A stretch of 64,000 nucleotides of DNA from Flavobacterium fluvii (GTDB taxonomy: Bacteria; Bacteroidota; Bacteroidia; Flavobacteriales; Flavobacteriaceae): contig NZ_FQWB01000001.1 in assembly GCF_900129545.1 (NCBI RefSeq), positions 1,240,001 to 1,304,000 on the forward strand, given 5' to 3'. Shown here one piece after another: positions 38,628 to 45,923 of the stretch (positions are counted from its first letter, which is position 1; each line of letters starts with the position of its first letter). A program made the position numbers and the translations under genes. The notes below the pieces were generated by a model that saw nothing but the letters and a program-made list of their open reading frames with translations, searched no databases and was not told the DNA's origin.

Positions 38628-38817
38628 ATTAAATTTGCTTCGCCTGTTCGCCTTTGCAGGCTCGGGTGGGCTTGATAGTAATTTCATAATCGTTATAAAG
38701 CGGTTTAGATAACTGCCAAACTTTTGCTTCACTTCTCAAAATTTACTTTTACTCCTCATACAAAAAATGTGGCAAATCGAAAAAACAGCTATCTTAGTAA
38801 AAATTAAACCTTAAAAG

Positions 38818-39138
38818 ATGAAAAAAATAGCTTCACTACTATTTCTGTTTTCTGTAGCATTAGTCAATGCTCAAGACAAAAAAGAGCAACCCAAATCTCA
38901 AATTGTGGAAGCGTCTTGTGGCCAGTGTCAATTTAAGATGAAAGGAAACGGCTGCGATTTAGCCGTTCGTATCGAAGGCAAGTCCTATTTTGTAGACGGT
39001 GCTTCAATCGATTCTTTCGGAGATGCACATGCCAATGATGGTTTTTGTGCATCGGTTAGAAAAGCCGAAGTTGTAGGCAAAATTATAGACAATCGTTTCA
39101 AAGCCACTTCATTTAAATTGTTGCCTGAAAAAAAATAA
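38818..39138 (+). CDS. DUF6370-like small exported protein
   Basis: 106 residues: signal peptide (1-19, ending LVNAQ), then a compact domain with CGQCQFKMKGNGCDLAVRI (about 37-55) and YFVDGASIDSFGDAHANDGFC (about 59-79). Four conserved cysteines in a CxxC...C...C arrangement could bind a metal or heme-like group or form disulfides; the function is not known. It precedes the Crp/Fnr regulator gene by 6 bases and is probably cotranscribed with it, which links it to the redox-stress cluster downstream. Confidence 0.75.
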   Translation: MKKIASLLFLFSVALVNAQDKKEQPKSQIVEASCGQCQFKMKGNGCDLAVRIEGKSYFVDGASIDSFGDAHANDGFCASVRKAEVVGKIIDNRFKATSFKLLPEKK

Positions 39139-39144
39139 AGTTCT

Positions 39145-39717
39145 ATGCTAATACTGGACAATCTCTCCAAACACATCACGCTGACTCCGCAAGAGCAGGA
39201 ACTCTTTTTGTCTAAAACCGAAATTCGTCAATACAAAGCCAAAACCATTTTGCTCAATGCCGGCGAAATTTGTACACATTCTTATTTTGTGAACTCGGGG
39301 GTGTTGCGAAGTTTCAATATTAATGACAATATAGTGGAACACGTTTTGAGTTTTGCTTGCAGCGGCTGGTGGATTAGCGATATGTATAGTCTGCTTTCAC
39401 AAAAACCAGGAAACCTTTTCATTCAGGTGCTGGAAGATGCCGAGATTGTTTTATTATCCAAAAAAAATCAGGAAGTACTGTTTCAGGAAATCCCCAAACT
39501 AGAGCGCTTCTTCAGAATTCTAACCGAGAATTCATTGGTGGCGCATCAGGAAAGGTTGATGGATAATTTGAGTTTAACCGCCGAAGAACGTTTCGAAAAG
39601 TTTTGCAACAAATATCAGGACTTAATTCAAAAAGTTCCCCAAAAACAAATTGCCTCCTATCTGGGCGTGACTCCGGAGTTTTTCAGCAAAATGAAAAGCA
39701 AAATGTTGCGGAAATAA
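39145..39717 (+). CDS. Crp/Fnr-family transcriptional regulator
   Basis: 190 residues. The N-terminal half is a cNMP-binding-type beta-roll (about 20-115: YKAKTILLNAGEICTHSYFVNSGVLR, SGWWISDMYSLLSQKPG), without the RxS ligand signature for cAMP, followed by the dimer helix and a winged helix-turn-helix ending QKQIASYLGVTPEFFSKMKS (about 168-187). Identical palindromes upstream of the next gene and of the YceI gene are its likely operators (see findings). No Cys motif for an Fe-S cluster is seen, so the signal is unknown. Confidence 0.9.
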   Translation: MLILDNLSKHITLTPQEQELFLSKTEIRQYKAKTILLNAGEICTHSYFVNSGVLRSFNINDNIVEHVLSFACSGWWISDMYSLLSQKPGNLFIQVLEDAEIVLLSKKNQEVLFQEIPKLERFFRILTENSLVAHQERLMDNLSLTAEERFEKFCNKYQDLIQKVPQKQIASYLGVTPEFFSKMKSKMLRK

Positions 39718-39720
39718 TTT

Positions 39721-39766
39721 CTTAATCTAGGTTAAGTGTCTTTTGCTTCCTTCGGACGTAAATTTG
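39721..39766 (+). promoter_or_regulatory. Crp/Fnr-type operator and promoter of the pirin gene
   Basis: The palindrome CTTAATCTAGGTTAAG (39721-39736) is centred 30.5 bases upstream of the first base of the -7 box TAAATTTG (39759-39766). That puts it near -41.5, the class II activator position. A partial -33 TTTG is also present (39742-39745). Confidence 0.75.
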
Positions 39767-39795
39767 TATAACAATAATCACAAAAAAAATATATT

Positions 39796-40512
39796 ATGGC
39801 AACTACAGTTTTACACAAAGCAGATACAAGAGGACACGCAGATCACGGATGGCTAAATGCTTATCACAGTTTTAGTTTTGCAAGTTGGTACAACCCGGAT
39901 AGAATTCAATTCGGAACATTGCGCGTTTTAAACGACGATACAGTCGCTGCCGGAATGGGTTTTGGCACACACCCACACGACAATATGGAAATTATTACCA
40001 TTCCGTTGGAAGGAGATTTGGCCCACAAAGACAATATGGGCAATCACGCAACCATCAAAACCGGCGACGTACAGGTGATGAGTGCCGGAACCGGAATTCA
40101 ACACAGTGAATTCAATCCAAATGCGGATCAACGCACCAAACTTTTCCAGATTTGGGTATTCCCAAAAGTGAGAAACGTGGAACCTCGTTACCAACAAATC
40201 ACGTTGGACACTACGGAACAGAAAAATAATTTTGCCCAAATATTGTCTCCAAATCCTGATGATGCCGGAGTTTGGATCCATCAAGATGCCTGGTTTCATT
40301 TAGCCGATTTTAGCGCCGGATTTGCTAAAACATACGAATTGAAAAAAGAAGGTAACGGCCTTTATGTTTTTGTAATTTCAGGAACAATGACAGTTGACGG
40401 TCAAGAATTGGAAACTCGTGATGGGTTGGGTTTAACTGATTTTAAAACATTGGATTTCAAAGCAACAACTGATGCAAAATTTCTATTAATGGAAATTCCA
40501 ATGAAACAATAA
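39796..40512 (+). CDS. Pirin family protein (bicupin, YhhW-type)
   Basis: 238 residues, two cupin domains. The N-terminal metal site is visible: the three His and one Glu in HPHDNMEI (about 56-63) and TGIQHSEFN (about 97-105). The C-terminal cupin (about 150-235) lacks metal ligands, as in the family. YhhW in E. coli has quercetin 2,3-dioxygenase activity in vitro; in bacteria pirins are tied to stress and redox state. First target downstream of the Crp/Fnr gene and led by its putative operator. Confidence 0.92.
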   Translation: MATTVLHKADTRGHADHGWLNAYHSFSFASWYNPDRIQFGTLRVLNDDTVAAGMGFGTHPHDNMEIITIPLEGDLAHKDNMGNHATIKTGDVQVMSAGTGIQHSEFNPNADQRTKLFQIWVFPKVRNVEPRYQQITLDTTEQKNNFAQILSPNPDDAGVWIHQDAWFHLADFSAGFAKTYELKKEGNGLYVFVISGTMTVDGQELETRDGLGLTDFKTLDFKATTDAKFLLMEIPMKQ

Positions 40513-40520
40513 TTTTTTTC

Positions 40521-40632
40521 GCCACGAATTCACGAATGGTTCTCTAATATTATTACACTAATATTGATAAAGTCAATTGAAATTAGTGAAATTTCAGAAC
40601 TATAAAATTCAAATAATTAGTGAATTCGTGGC
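40521..40632. repeat. Long-arm inverted repeat between the pirin and GNAT genes
   Basis: GCCACGAATTCAC (40521-40533) and its exact complement GTGAATTCGTGGC (40620-40632) enclose a second, inner pair CACTAAT/ATTAGTG (40556-40562 and 40582-40588). The pair of nested stems could form in DNA or mRNA. It resembles repeats I recall between Flavobacterium genes. Confidence 0.6.
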
Positions 40633-40665
40633 TAAACAGCAAATTCCATACTTAATAATAAAATT

Positions 40666-40950
40666 ATGAACGAAGAAGTACAATTAGAAGCAAACGACAA
40701 AAACGGTTTTTTTTACATAGAAGTGAATGGTAAAACAGAAGCCAAAATGACTTTTGTGTTTGCGGGTCCAAATAAAATTATCATCGACCATACCGAAGTC
40801 AACCCAGGCAATAACGGCAAAGGTTATGGCAAAAAAATGGTGACTAAAGCCGTGGAATTTGCCAGAGAAAAGAATATTAAAATCATTCTGCTTTGTCCTT
40901 TTGCCAAAAAAGTGTTCGACAAAACTCCGGAATTCAGGGACGTTCTGTAA
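40666..40950 (+). CDS. YjdJ-like short GNAT N-acetyltransferase
   Basis: 94 residues, the minimal acetyl-CoA-binding core of the GNAT fold (yjdJ-type, Gcn5 family without extra domains). Seen: FYIEVNGKTEAKMTFVFAG, DHTEVNPGNNGKGYGKKMV (about 47-65, the acetyl-CoA loop NGKGYGK), AREKNIKIILLCPFAKKVF. In E. coli yjdJ sits beside yjdI, and a yjdI-like gene is present here at 41383, so the pair is conserved. Substrate unknown. Confidence 0.88.
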   Translation: MNEEVQLEANDKNGFFYIEVNGKTEAKMTFVFAGPNKIIIDHTEVNPGNNGKGYGKKMVTKAVEFAREKNIKIILLCPFAKKVFDKTPEFRDVL

Positions 40951-40972
40951 TTATTAGTTTTAAAATTGAAGT

Positions 40973-41380
40973 ATGGAAAATCTTTTGGAAAATGATATTA
41001 CAGGAACAATTGGAACGCAAAAATATTTATGCACCATTTCTTGGCGTAACGGCAAATTACTGATGGATGAACCCGAAAGTGTTGGCGGAAACGATTTGGG
41101 ACCTGATCCTTTTTCTACGCTTTTGGCTTCTTTGGCAGGTTGTACTTTATCTACTTTGCGAATGTATATCGACAGGAAAGGCTGGGATATTCCAGAAATA
41201 AATATTTCCTTAAATTTGACCCAGGAAAACGATTCGGAATTGACAACCACTATTAGTCGAACGATCAGTTTTGCTGGGACTATTGAAGAAGACATCAAAA
41301 ACAGGCTATTAATCATTGCTGATAAATGTCCGATTTCTAAAGTATTAAAGAACAAAGTAGTAATCAATACCACTATTTAA
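40973..41380 (+). CDS. OsmC/Ohr family protein
   Basis: 135 residues; family of thiol peroxidases that reduce organic hydroperoxides. The two redox cysteines are present: in LASLAGCTLSTLRMY (about 60) and in IIADKCPISKVL (about 123). The GPDPFSTLLASLAGC motif is typical of OsmC. Gaps are 22 bases to the GNAT gene and 2 to the next, so it belongs to a shared transcript. Fits oxidative-stress defence within the Crp/Fnr cluster. Confidence 0.9.
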   Translation: MENLLENDITGTIGTQKYLCTISWRNGKLLMDEPESVGGNDLGPDPFSTLLASLAGCTLSTLRMYIDRKGWDIPEINISLNLTQENDSELTTTISRTISFAGTIEEDIKNRLLIIADKCPISKVLKNKVVINTTI

Positions 41381-41382
41381 TT

Positions 41383-41607
41383 ATGGATCCAAAAGATATT
41401 AAAAAAGAATATACCAACGGCGAAGTAACCGTGGTATGGCAATCCGGGAAATGCATTCATTCCGAAAATTGCGTTAGAAACAATCCCGACGTTTTTCATC
41501 CAAAGGAACAACCTTGGATAAAAATCGATGCTTCTTCCACAGACAAGATCATCGAAACCGTGCAAAAATGTCCTTCGGGAGCTTTGACGTTCTACAAAAA
41601 CGAGTAA
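41383..41607 (+). CDS. YjdI-type (4Fe-4S) mono-cluster protein (Fer4_19)
   Basis: 74 residues. Cysteines in GKCIHSENCVRNNP (about 22 and 28) and in VQKCPSGALTFY (about 62) match the Fer4_19/divergent ferredoxin-like domain (DUF1271). It could carry an iron-sulfur cluster for electron transfer. It starts 2 bases after the OsmC stop and ends the short operon of YjdJ-like, OsmC and YjdI-like genes. Confidence 0.88.
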   Translation: MDPKDIKKEYTNGEVTVVWQSGKCIHSENCVRNNPDVFHPKEQPWIKIDASSTDKIIETVQKCPSGALTFYKNE

Positions 41608-41670
41608 AACATAAAATTCATTCATTTAGAAAAACCGGAGAACTAATTTAGTTTTCCGGTTTTTTTCGTT

Positions 41671-41716
41671 CTTAATCTAGGTTAAGTGTTCCATCGGTAG
41701 TGTCGCCGTAAATTTG
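41671..41716 (+). promoter_or_regulatory. Crp/Fnr-type operator and promoter of the YceI gene
   Basis: The palindrome CTTAATCTAGGTTAAG (41671-41686) and -7 box TAAATTTG (41709-41716) repeat the arrangement at 39721 with the same 30.5-base distance. There is no -33 TTTG, which suits a promoter dependent on an activator. Confidence 0.75.
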
Positions 41717-41753
41717 CCTTATCAAAATGATATAACAATTTAAAAATAAAATT

Positions 41754-42281
41754 ATGGCAACTACAAAATGGGCAATTGACCCGACACACTCAGAAATTGG
41801 TTTTAAAGTAAAACACATGATGTTTACCAACGTTTCAGGAAAATTTGGAGCTTACGATGCAACAATCGCAACTGAAGACGACAACTTCGAAAATGCAAGT
41901 TTCGAATTCTCGGCAAACATCGATTCCATCAACACCAACAATACCGACAGAGACAACCACTTGAAAAGCGGCGACTTTTTTGACGCAGAAAACCACCCAA
42001 AACTAACTTTCAAAGCATCCTCTTTTAACAAAGATGGAGATGATTACGAATTGACCGGAGATTTGAGTATTAAAGACGTAACCAAATCAGTAAAATTCCC
42101 TGCTGAATTCAGCGGGTTGATGAAAGATCCTTGGGGAAATACCAAAGCAGGATTGAATATTTCCGGCAAGATAAACCGTAAAGACTGGGGATTAAACTGG
42201 AATTCGGCTTTGGAAACAGGTGGCGTTTTAGTGGGTGAAGAAGTTAAATTGAACATCGAATTGCAATTGATAAAACTATAA
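41754..42281 (+). CDS. YceI family protein
   Basis: 175 residues: a lipocalin-like beta-barrel that binds isoprenoid or other apolar ligands. Seen: WAIDPTHSEIGFKVKHMMF (about 5-23), GKFGAYDATI, DRDNHLKSGDFFDAENHPKLTFKA (about 65-88) and DWGLNWNSALETGGVLVGEEVKL at the end. Unlike E. coli YceI there is no signal peptide, so it is probably cytosolic. It has its own operator-bearing promoter and a bidirectional terminator. Confidence 0.92.
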   Translation: MATTKWAIDPTHSEIGFKVKHMMFTNVSGKFGAYDATIATEDDNFENASFEFSANIDSINTNNTDRDNHLKSGDFFDAENHPKLTFKASSFNKDGDDYELTGDLSIKDVTKSVKFPAEFSGLMKDPWGNTKAGLNISGKINRKDWGLNWNSALETGGVLVGEEVKLNIELQLIKL

Positions 42282-42307
42282 TTACACTTTTTATTCAATT
42301 TTTATAC

Positions 42308-42342
42308 AAACCCTTGCTTTAAAAGCAAGGGTTTCTTTTTTT
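42308..42342. terminator. Bidirectional terminator between yceI-like and GH130 genes
   Basis: AAACCCTTGCTT pairs with AAGCAAGGGTTT, followed by a T-rich tract; it serves the converging genes on both sides. Confidence 0.8.
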
Positions 42343-42358
42343 GTTCTTGATAGTTTTT

Positions 42359-43822
42359 TTATTTACTATCCATTAAAGCTTCCAGTAATTCTGTCAAATC
42401 CACCACGGCATAAGTAGAGGAATAATCGGAAACCGCATAAGGCAATATAAGACTGTTATTGTGGATTATCGAACCGCAGGAATACACCACGTTCGGCACA
42501 TAACCTTCACGCTCTTCCTCTAATGGAGTAAGCAGAGGTTCAGGAAGTCTTCCGATTTCCTTGGATGGATCCTCTAAATCAAACAATGAAGCGCCTATGC
42601 AATAACGTCGCATCGCTCCAACACCGTGTGTGATTACTAACCATCCTTGTTCTGTCCATAAGGGAGAACCGCAATTTCCAACTTGGGTAAATTCCCAAGG
42701 ATATTCGGGCTTCTGGATAAGTTGTGGATTTTTCCATTCGTTTGATTTTAGGGAATACATCAAATAATTATTGACCCCATCCATTCTACCGAGCATGGCG
42801 TATTTGCCATTGATTTTCTTGGGAAACAAAGCCATTCCTTTACCCAATGATCCTTCACCGTATAAAGGCATCACCCGAAACGTGTAAAAATCTTCGGTGG
42901 TAATTAATTTTGGAAGAATGGCATGTCCGTTATAGGCGGTATAAGTTCCCATTATGCTTTCAGAGCCATCGTCATCGACAAAACGAACAAAACGTGCATC
43001 TTCAATTCCTCGGCTCTCCGCATCGGATATTGGAAATATAACACGCTCGGAAATATCCGAATCGTGCTTGAATTGTATGTCATAAAAGGAATTCATCAGC
43101 CAAAGGACTTCATCGTAAGCTTCTTTTTTTTCTTTACTAATATTTGGATTGGCCAATTCTTTCTTCAGCAAATCTTTAAACACTGAATACTCAAATAAAT
43201 CCGGTAAATCAAGCATTATGGAAGAATAAATATCGAGTGTGTGCATTTCTGTCAATTTGGACAGAATTCGCTTTTTGTTATACATCATTTTATGTAAAAC
43301 CTCCGCTTTTTCAATACTGTCGCCAATTCGCATCATCCTCAGATTATTGTCTTTGTCAATAATTCCTCTTCTGAACACAATGGACGAAACGTGTCCTTCT
43401 CCTGTGGCACGGAAGGAAATAACCACCCGTTTTTCTCCTTTTCCCAAACCCGACTGGTCAAAATCTTCCACCATCGATGGGTTGAAAAAAGCAGACGATT
43501 CAATGGAATATTCCATTGTGAGATAGGAGCCAATAAGCATTTTTCTTTCCTCCGACAAATCGGCTTCATTGATTTGCATGTGTTTGATTATATGCTTGGC
43601 TTTGTCGAAATGCTTACAAAATAAAGCCGAAATATTACGGTGACGCCTGGCAAACTCCCTGTTTATTTGTTCTAAAGTATTATGGACCTCGAGATTGCTC
43701 ATCATCAATATGCGTCCAATCAATTCTTTAGTTCGTTCTTCTCCATTCATAAAATACCTGGCAACCACCCTGCTGGAATCAGGTAAAAATTTTACATTTT
43801 TTCGAATAACAGAAACCTTCAT
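42359..43822 (-). CDS. Glycoside hydrolase family 130 protein (mannoside phosphorylase type)
   Basis: 487 residues, a five-bladed beta-propeller of the GH130 family, which includes beta-1,4-mannosyl phosphorylases and related hydrolases. Seen: an N-terminal helical extension (about 1-110), then SSAFFNPSMVED (about 130-141), EDARFVRFVDDDG (about 283-295), GRMDGVNNYLMYS and GAMRRYCIGASLFDLEDPS (about 423-441). Substrate specificity cannot be read safely. No glycan-use partners (SusC/D, other GH) are nearby. A -7 box TATATTTG is at 43902-43909. Confidence 0.88.
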   Translation of the reverse strand: MKVSVIRKNVKFLPDSSRVVARYFMNGEERTKELIGRILMMSNLEVHNTLEQINREFARRHRNISALFCKHFDKAKHIIKHMQINEADLSEERKMLIGSYLTMEYSIESSAFFNPSMVEDFDQSGLGKGEKRVVISFRATGEGHVSSIVFRRGIIDKDNNLRMMRIGDSIEKAEVLHKMMYNKKRILSKLTEMHTLDIYSSIMLDLPDLFEYSVFKDLLKKELANPNISKEKKEAYDEVLWLMNSFYDIQFKHDSDISERVIFPISDAESRGIEDARFVRFVDDDGSESIMGTYTAYNGHAILPKLITTEDFYTFRVMPLYGEGSLGKGMALFPKKINGKYAMLGRMDGVNNYLMYSLKSNEWKNPQLIQKPEYPWEFTQVGNCGSPLWTEQGWLVITHGVGAMRRYCIGASLFDLEDPSKEIGRLPEPLLTPLEEEREGYVPNVVYSCGSIIHNNSLILPYAVSDYSSTYAVVDLTELLEALMDSK

Positions 43823-43901
43823 AAATTTATTTTTTAAATTACAGAATAAGTAAATGTTTTTTGGGTGTGGGAAACGCTCCTTTTTACATAAGAAGCACTC
43901 T

Positions 43902-43909
43902 CAAATATA
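43902..43909 (-). promoter_or_regulatory. -7 promoter box of the GH130 gene
   Basis: TATATTTG on the minus strand, 80 bases upstream of the start codon. Confidence 0.45.
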
Positions 43910-43969
43910 CAAAATAAACCGCTTATAAATTGATTTAAAATAAGTTACAACTCGTTTTTATGATTTAAT

Positions 43970-44027
43970 ATTTTATGAAAACAAAAATATTTTCTTTAGC
44001 CCTGATGGAAGGGAAAATCTCCCGATT
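43970..44027 (+). repeat. 58-bp direct repeat, left copy (island border)
   Basis: Begins ATTTTATGAAAAC and contains CTTTAGCCCTGATGGAAGGG. It matches 48140-48197 in the same orientation with two mismatches. The rest of the gap from 43823 to 44293 holds a GTCC-TTC-GGAC hairpin and a CACCCC-rich intergenic sequence near 44100-44145, and no gene. Confidence 0.85.
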
Positions 44028-44293
44028 TAGAAAAGCCGAATAGGTTTGATGTAATTCGTGATCCGAGAGTTAGCATTGACTTTTTTGTTAAAAACATTAT
44101 ATGAACCACCCCGTCCTTCGGACACCCCTCCAAAGGATGGGAAGTGTAGTCGTTGAAATTGTTATTTTTTGACCAAATCTATTGATTTTCAGAAGTTAAT
44201 GATTTGTTTTTTTTAAACAAAACTGCTGTTTTATTTTTTTATGATGTGAAAAAATGTAATTTTATACTTATTAATATAAACCAAAACAATTTT

Positions 44294-44767
44294 ATGAGTA
44301 CACAAAACCAATTGAGTATCAGTATTCCCGATGAAACTATCGCCGCTGTGCTAACGAATTTGCAGGAATGCAAAAATTTGCTTGAGCCTTACTTACGGGC
44401 CTTAACTCCTGATGAACGTCATTCAATCCTTAAAATGGGTGACAAAAGCGTGGCTACGGTGATAAAAACCAGAGAGTATGTGGTGACTAATCCGCAATTT
44501 GTTCCGAGCTATATGAATGCTGTGGAATTTGTCGCCGATGCTACCGTGGTGAGCCAGCTTACGCCAATTACCAATCTTGCCACACAATTGTCCCGCAATG
44601 TCGAGGATACCATGATGTTGGCAGGAGGTGAGGCTTTTCAGGAAGCATTACTGTATTACGGACAGATAAAAGAAGCCGCTTCTAAAGGGGTTCCTTCGGC
44701 AGGCCCTATTTATGACGACTTGAAACAGCGATTCGCCAAAAAACCAAGACAAGAACCGACAACTTAG
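44294..44767 (+). CDS. Conserved-looking hypothetical cytosolic protein
   Basis: 157 residues from the ATG at 44294. The frame opens 30 codons earlier, but that stretch is Phe/Asn-rich and out of keeping, and an A-rich leader precedes the chosen ATG. The sequence is helical and acidic-neutral (ISIPDETIAAVLTNLQECKN, LRALTPDERHSILKMGDKS, LATQLSRNVEDTMMLAGGEA), with no signal peptide, membrane segment or known catalytic motif. I do not recognise the family. It is placed between the left direct repeat and the tandem repeat, and its G+C and codon use look closer to core genes than the cassette genes do. Confidence 0.8.
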   Translation: MSTQNQLSISIPDETIAAVLTNLQECKNLLEPYLRALTPDERHSILKMGDKSVATVIKTREYVVTNPQFVPSYMNAVEFVADATVVSQLTPITNLATQLSRNVEDTMMLAGGEAFQEALLYYGQIKEAASKGVPSAGPIYDDLKQRFAKKPRQEPTT

Positions 44768-44789
44768 TTAGTTATTTTTTTTTGAATTC

Positions 44790-44814
44790 AAGCCTCCCTA
44801 GGGAGGCTTTTATT
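44790..44814 (+). terminator. Terminator after the gene at 44294
   Basis: A perfect 20-base palindrome (AAGCCTCC, CTAG centre, GGAGGCTT) followed by T-rich sequence. Confidence 0.75.
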
Positions 44815-44857
44815 ATGGAGCTAATCTGTTTGAGTTTACACAAAATAAAGCTAAATC

Positions 44858-45046
44858 TCTCGATATACTCTCGGAGAGTTTCCATATACACTCCAAACAT
44901 CTCGAGATGCTTTCAGAGGGTTTCCATATACACTCTGAGTATCTACATAAACACTCTGAGCATCTCGATATACTTTCAGAGAGTCTCGATATACACTTTG
45001 AGTATCTCGATATACTCTCGGAGAGTCTCCATATACACTCCAAACT
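44858..45046 (+). repeat. Nine exact-length 21-bp tandem repeats
   Basis: Nine consecutive units, each 21 bases, with no gaps; typical unit TCTCGATATACTCTCGGAGA then G, or TCTCCATATACACTCCAAAC. The units differ by substitutions only. A tenth degenerate unit may follow (45047-45067). Since 21 is a multiple of three and the unit lacks stops, several frames stay open: one plus frame gives a heptad-like DILSESL/HIHSEYL pattern from 44802 to 45113, another gives SIYTLSI/SIYSRRV. Neither has a convincing start, so I do not call a gene. Confidence 0.9.
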
Positions 45047-45180
45047 CCTTCATTTGATTTCTGAATCCGAGCGAATAAACCACCGAAATATACACGCGCT
45101 TAAGTACTAAAAGTTTGCAACAACTTAAAAGTTATTTTTATGATTTGTAAGAAAAAATCAATATATTTGAAATTAAATAT

Positions 45181-45243
45181 TGTGTGACGTTTGTCACACA
45201 TATCTACCCGAAATTGGGTGGCTTTGTGTGATTTTGTCACACA
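45181..45243. promoter_or_regulatory. 63-bp nested palindrome upstream of the cassette array
   Basis: TGTGTGACGTTTGTCACACA (45181-45200) is a perfect inverted repeat with a 4-base loop. TGTGTGATTTTGTCACACA (45225-45243) is a near copy. Between them CCCGAAATTGGG is the centre of an overall imperfect palindrome. The first copy contains TGTGA-N6-TCACA, the enterobacterial CRP pattern. It ends 9 bases before the first cassette border, so it may be an integration-site or promoter element. Confidence 0.6.
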
Positions 45244-45303
45244 TATAAACGAGTTACAGGAAAGTTTAAAACGAAAGCATAACAAAAAACATCTTCATTT
45301 AAA

Positions 45304-45756
45304 ATGCCTGAATATTATCCGAAAATATCTGAAAGACGAACTGACGAATTAATTGAAATTGCAAACTCGTCAACTAGAGTTTGGCAACTAGACGCAATTA
45401 ATCAAGCCAAATCTGAATTAAAAAAGAGGAATATTTCAGAAAAACAACAAGATGATTATTTTGAAAAAATATTCGAAGAAATTGATATTGAGAATGAAAA
45501 TATAGAACGCAAAAGAAAGTCAAACGAACTTGAAAAGTATAATGTTTTTGAAATGATTTTTATTGTTGCTGTTTCTCCTTTTATACTCATGCGACAATGG
45601 AGAGTTCTTTACGAATTAAAACTAGAAAATTATACTTTGAAATTTAAACAAAGAATAGTCTTGTTGATAATAGGAATGATTATTTGGTTTGGATATTTTT
45701 ATTATGAATTTGACAAATGGCAAAAGGCTGAATTTAATAAAGAATCAAGGTATTAA
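45304..45756 (+). CDS. Cassette 1: hypothetical small membrane protein
   Basis: 150 residues. A polar N-terminal part (about 1-78: YYPKISERRTDELIEIANSS, KSELKKRNISEKQQDDYFEK; helical, charged) is followed by two hydrophobic segments at about 82-98 (VFEMIFIVAVSPFILM) and 118-136 (RIVLLIIGMIIWFGYFYYEF). Very AT-rich compared with flanking core genes. I recognise no family; a similar charged-plus-two-TM layout occurs in many unrelated orphan proteins. It lies between the core sites at 45253 and 45784, which are complementary to each other, so it forms a complete cassette. Confidence 0.8.
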   Translation: MPEYYPKISERRTDELIEIANSSTRVWQLDAINQAKSELKKRNISEKQQDDYFEKIFEEIDIENENIERKRKSNELEKYNVFEMIFIVAVSPFILMRQWRVLYELKLENYTLKFKQRIVLLIIGMIIWFGYFYYEFDKWQKAEFNKESRY

Positions 45757-45783
45757 TTAATCAAATCTGACAAGAAAACCTTC

Positions 45784-45916
45784 CTGTAACAGCTACTACA
45801 ACGGATTTGGGCAATTGGCTTAATGGAAAAATGGTTTTGTATTTGGGATGATTTGGCAAATCCGAAGAATGGGCTTAATTTAGTCCCAAACCCGCTGTAA
45901 TACCAGAACGTTAGCA
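45784..45916 (+). repeat. attC-like site 1 (133 bp)
   Basis: From CTGTAAC (R'') to GTTAGCA (R'). Inside are GCTACTACAACGGATTTGGG and, near the other end, CCCAAACCCGCTGTAATACC, which pair imperfectly, with a 1-base gap on one side and 5 on the other between core and stem boxes. An inner GATTTGGCAAATC palindrome follows. Confidence 0.8.
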
Positions 45917-45923
45917 ACAATAT

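Noticed and set aside
44204..44293. Upstream extension of the gene at 44294
   Set aside because: Phe/Asn-rich translation typical of AT-rich non-coding DNA; an A-rich leader precedes the ATG at 44294.
44858..45046. CRISPR array
   Set aside because: Units of 21 bases are contiguous, without unique spacers, and no cas genes are present.
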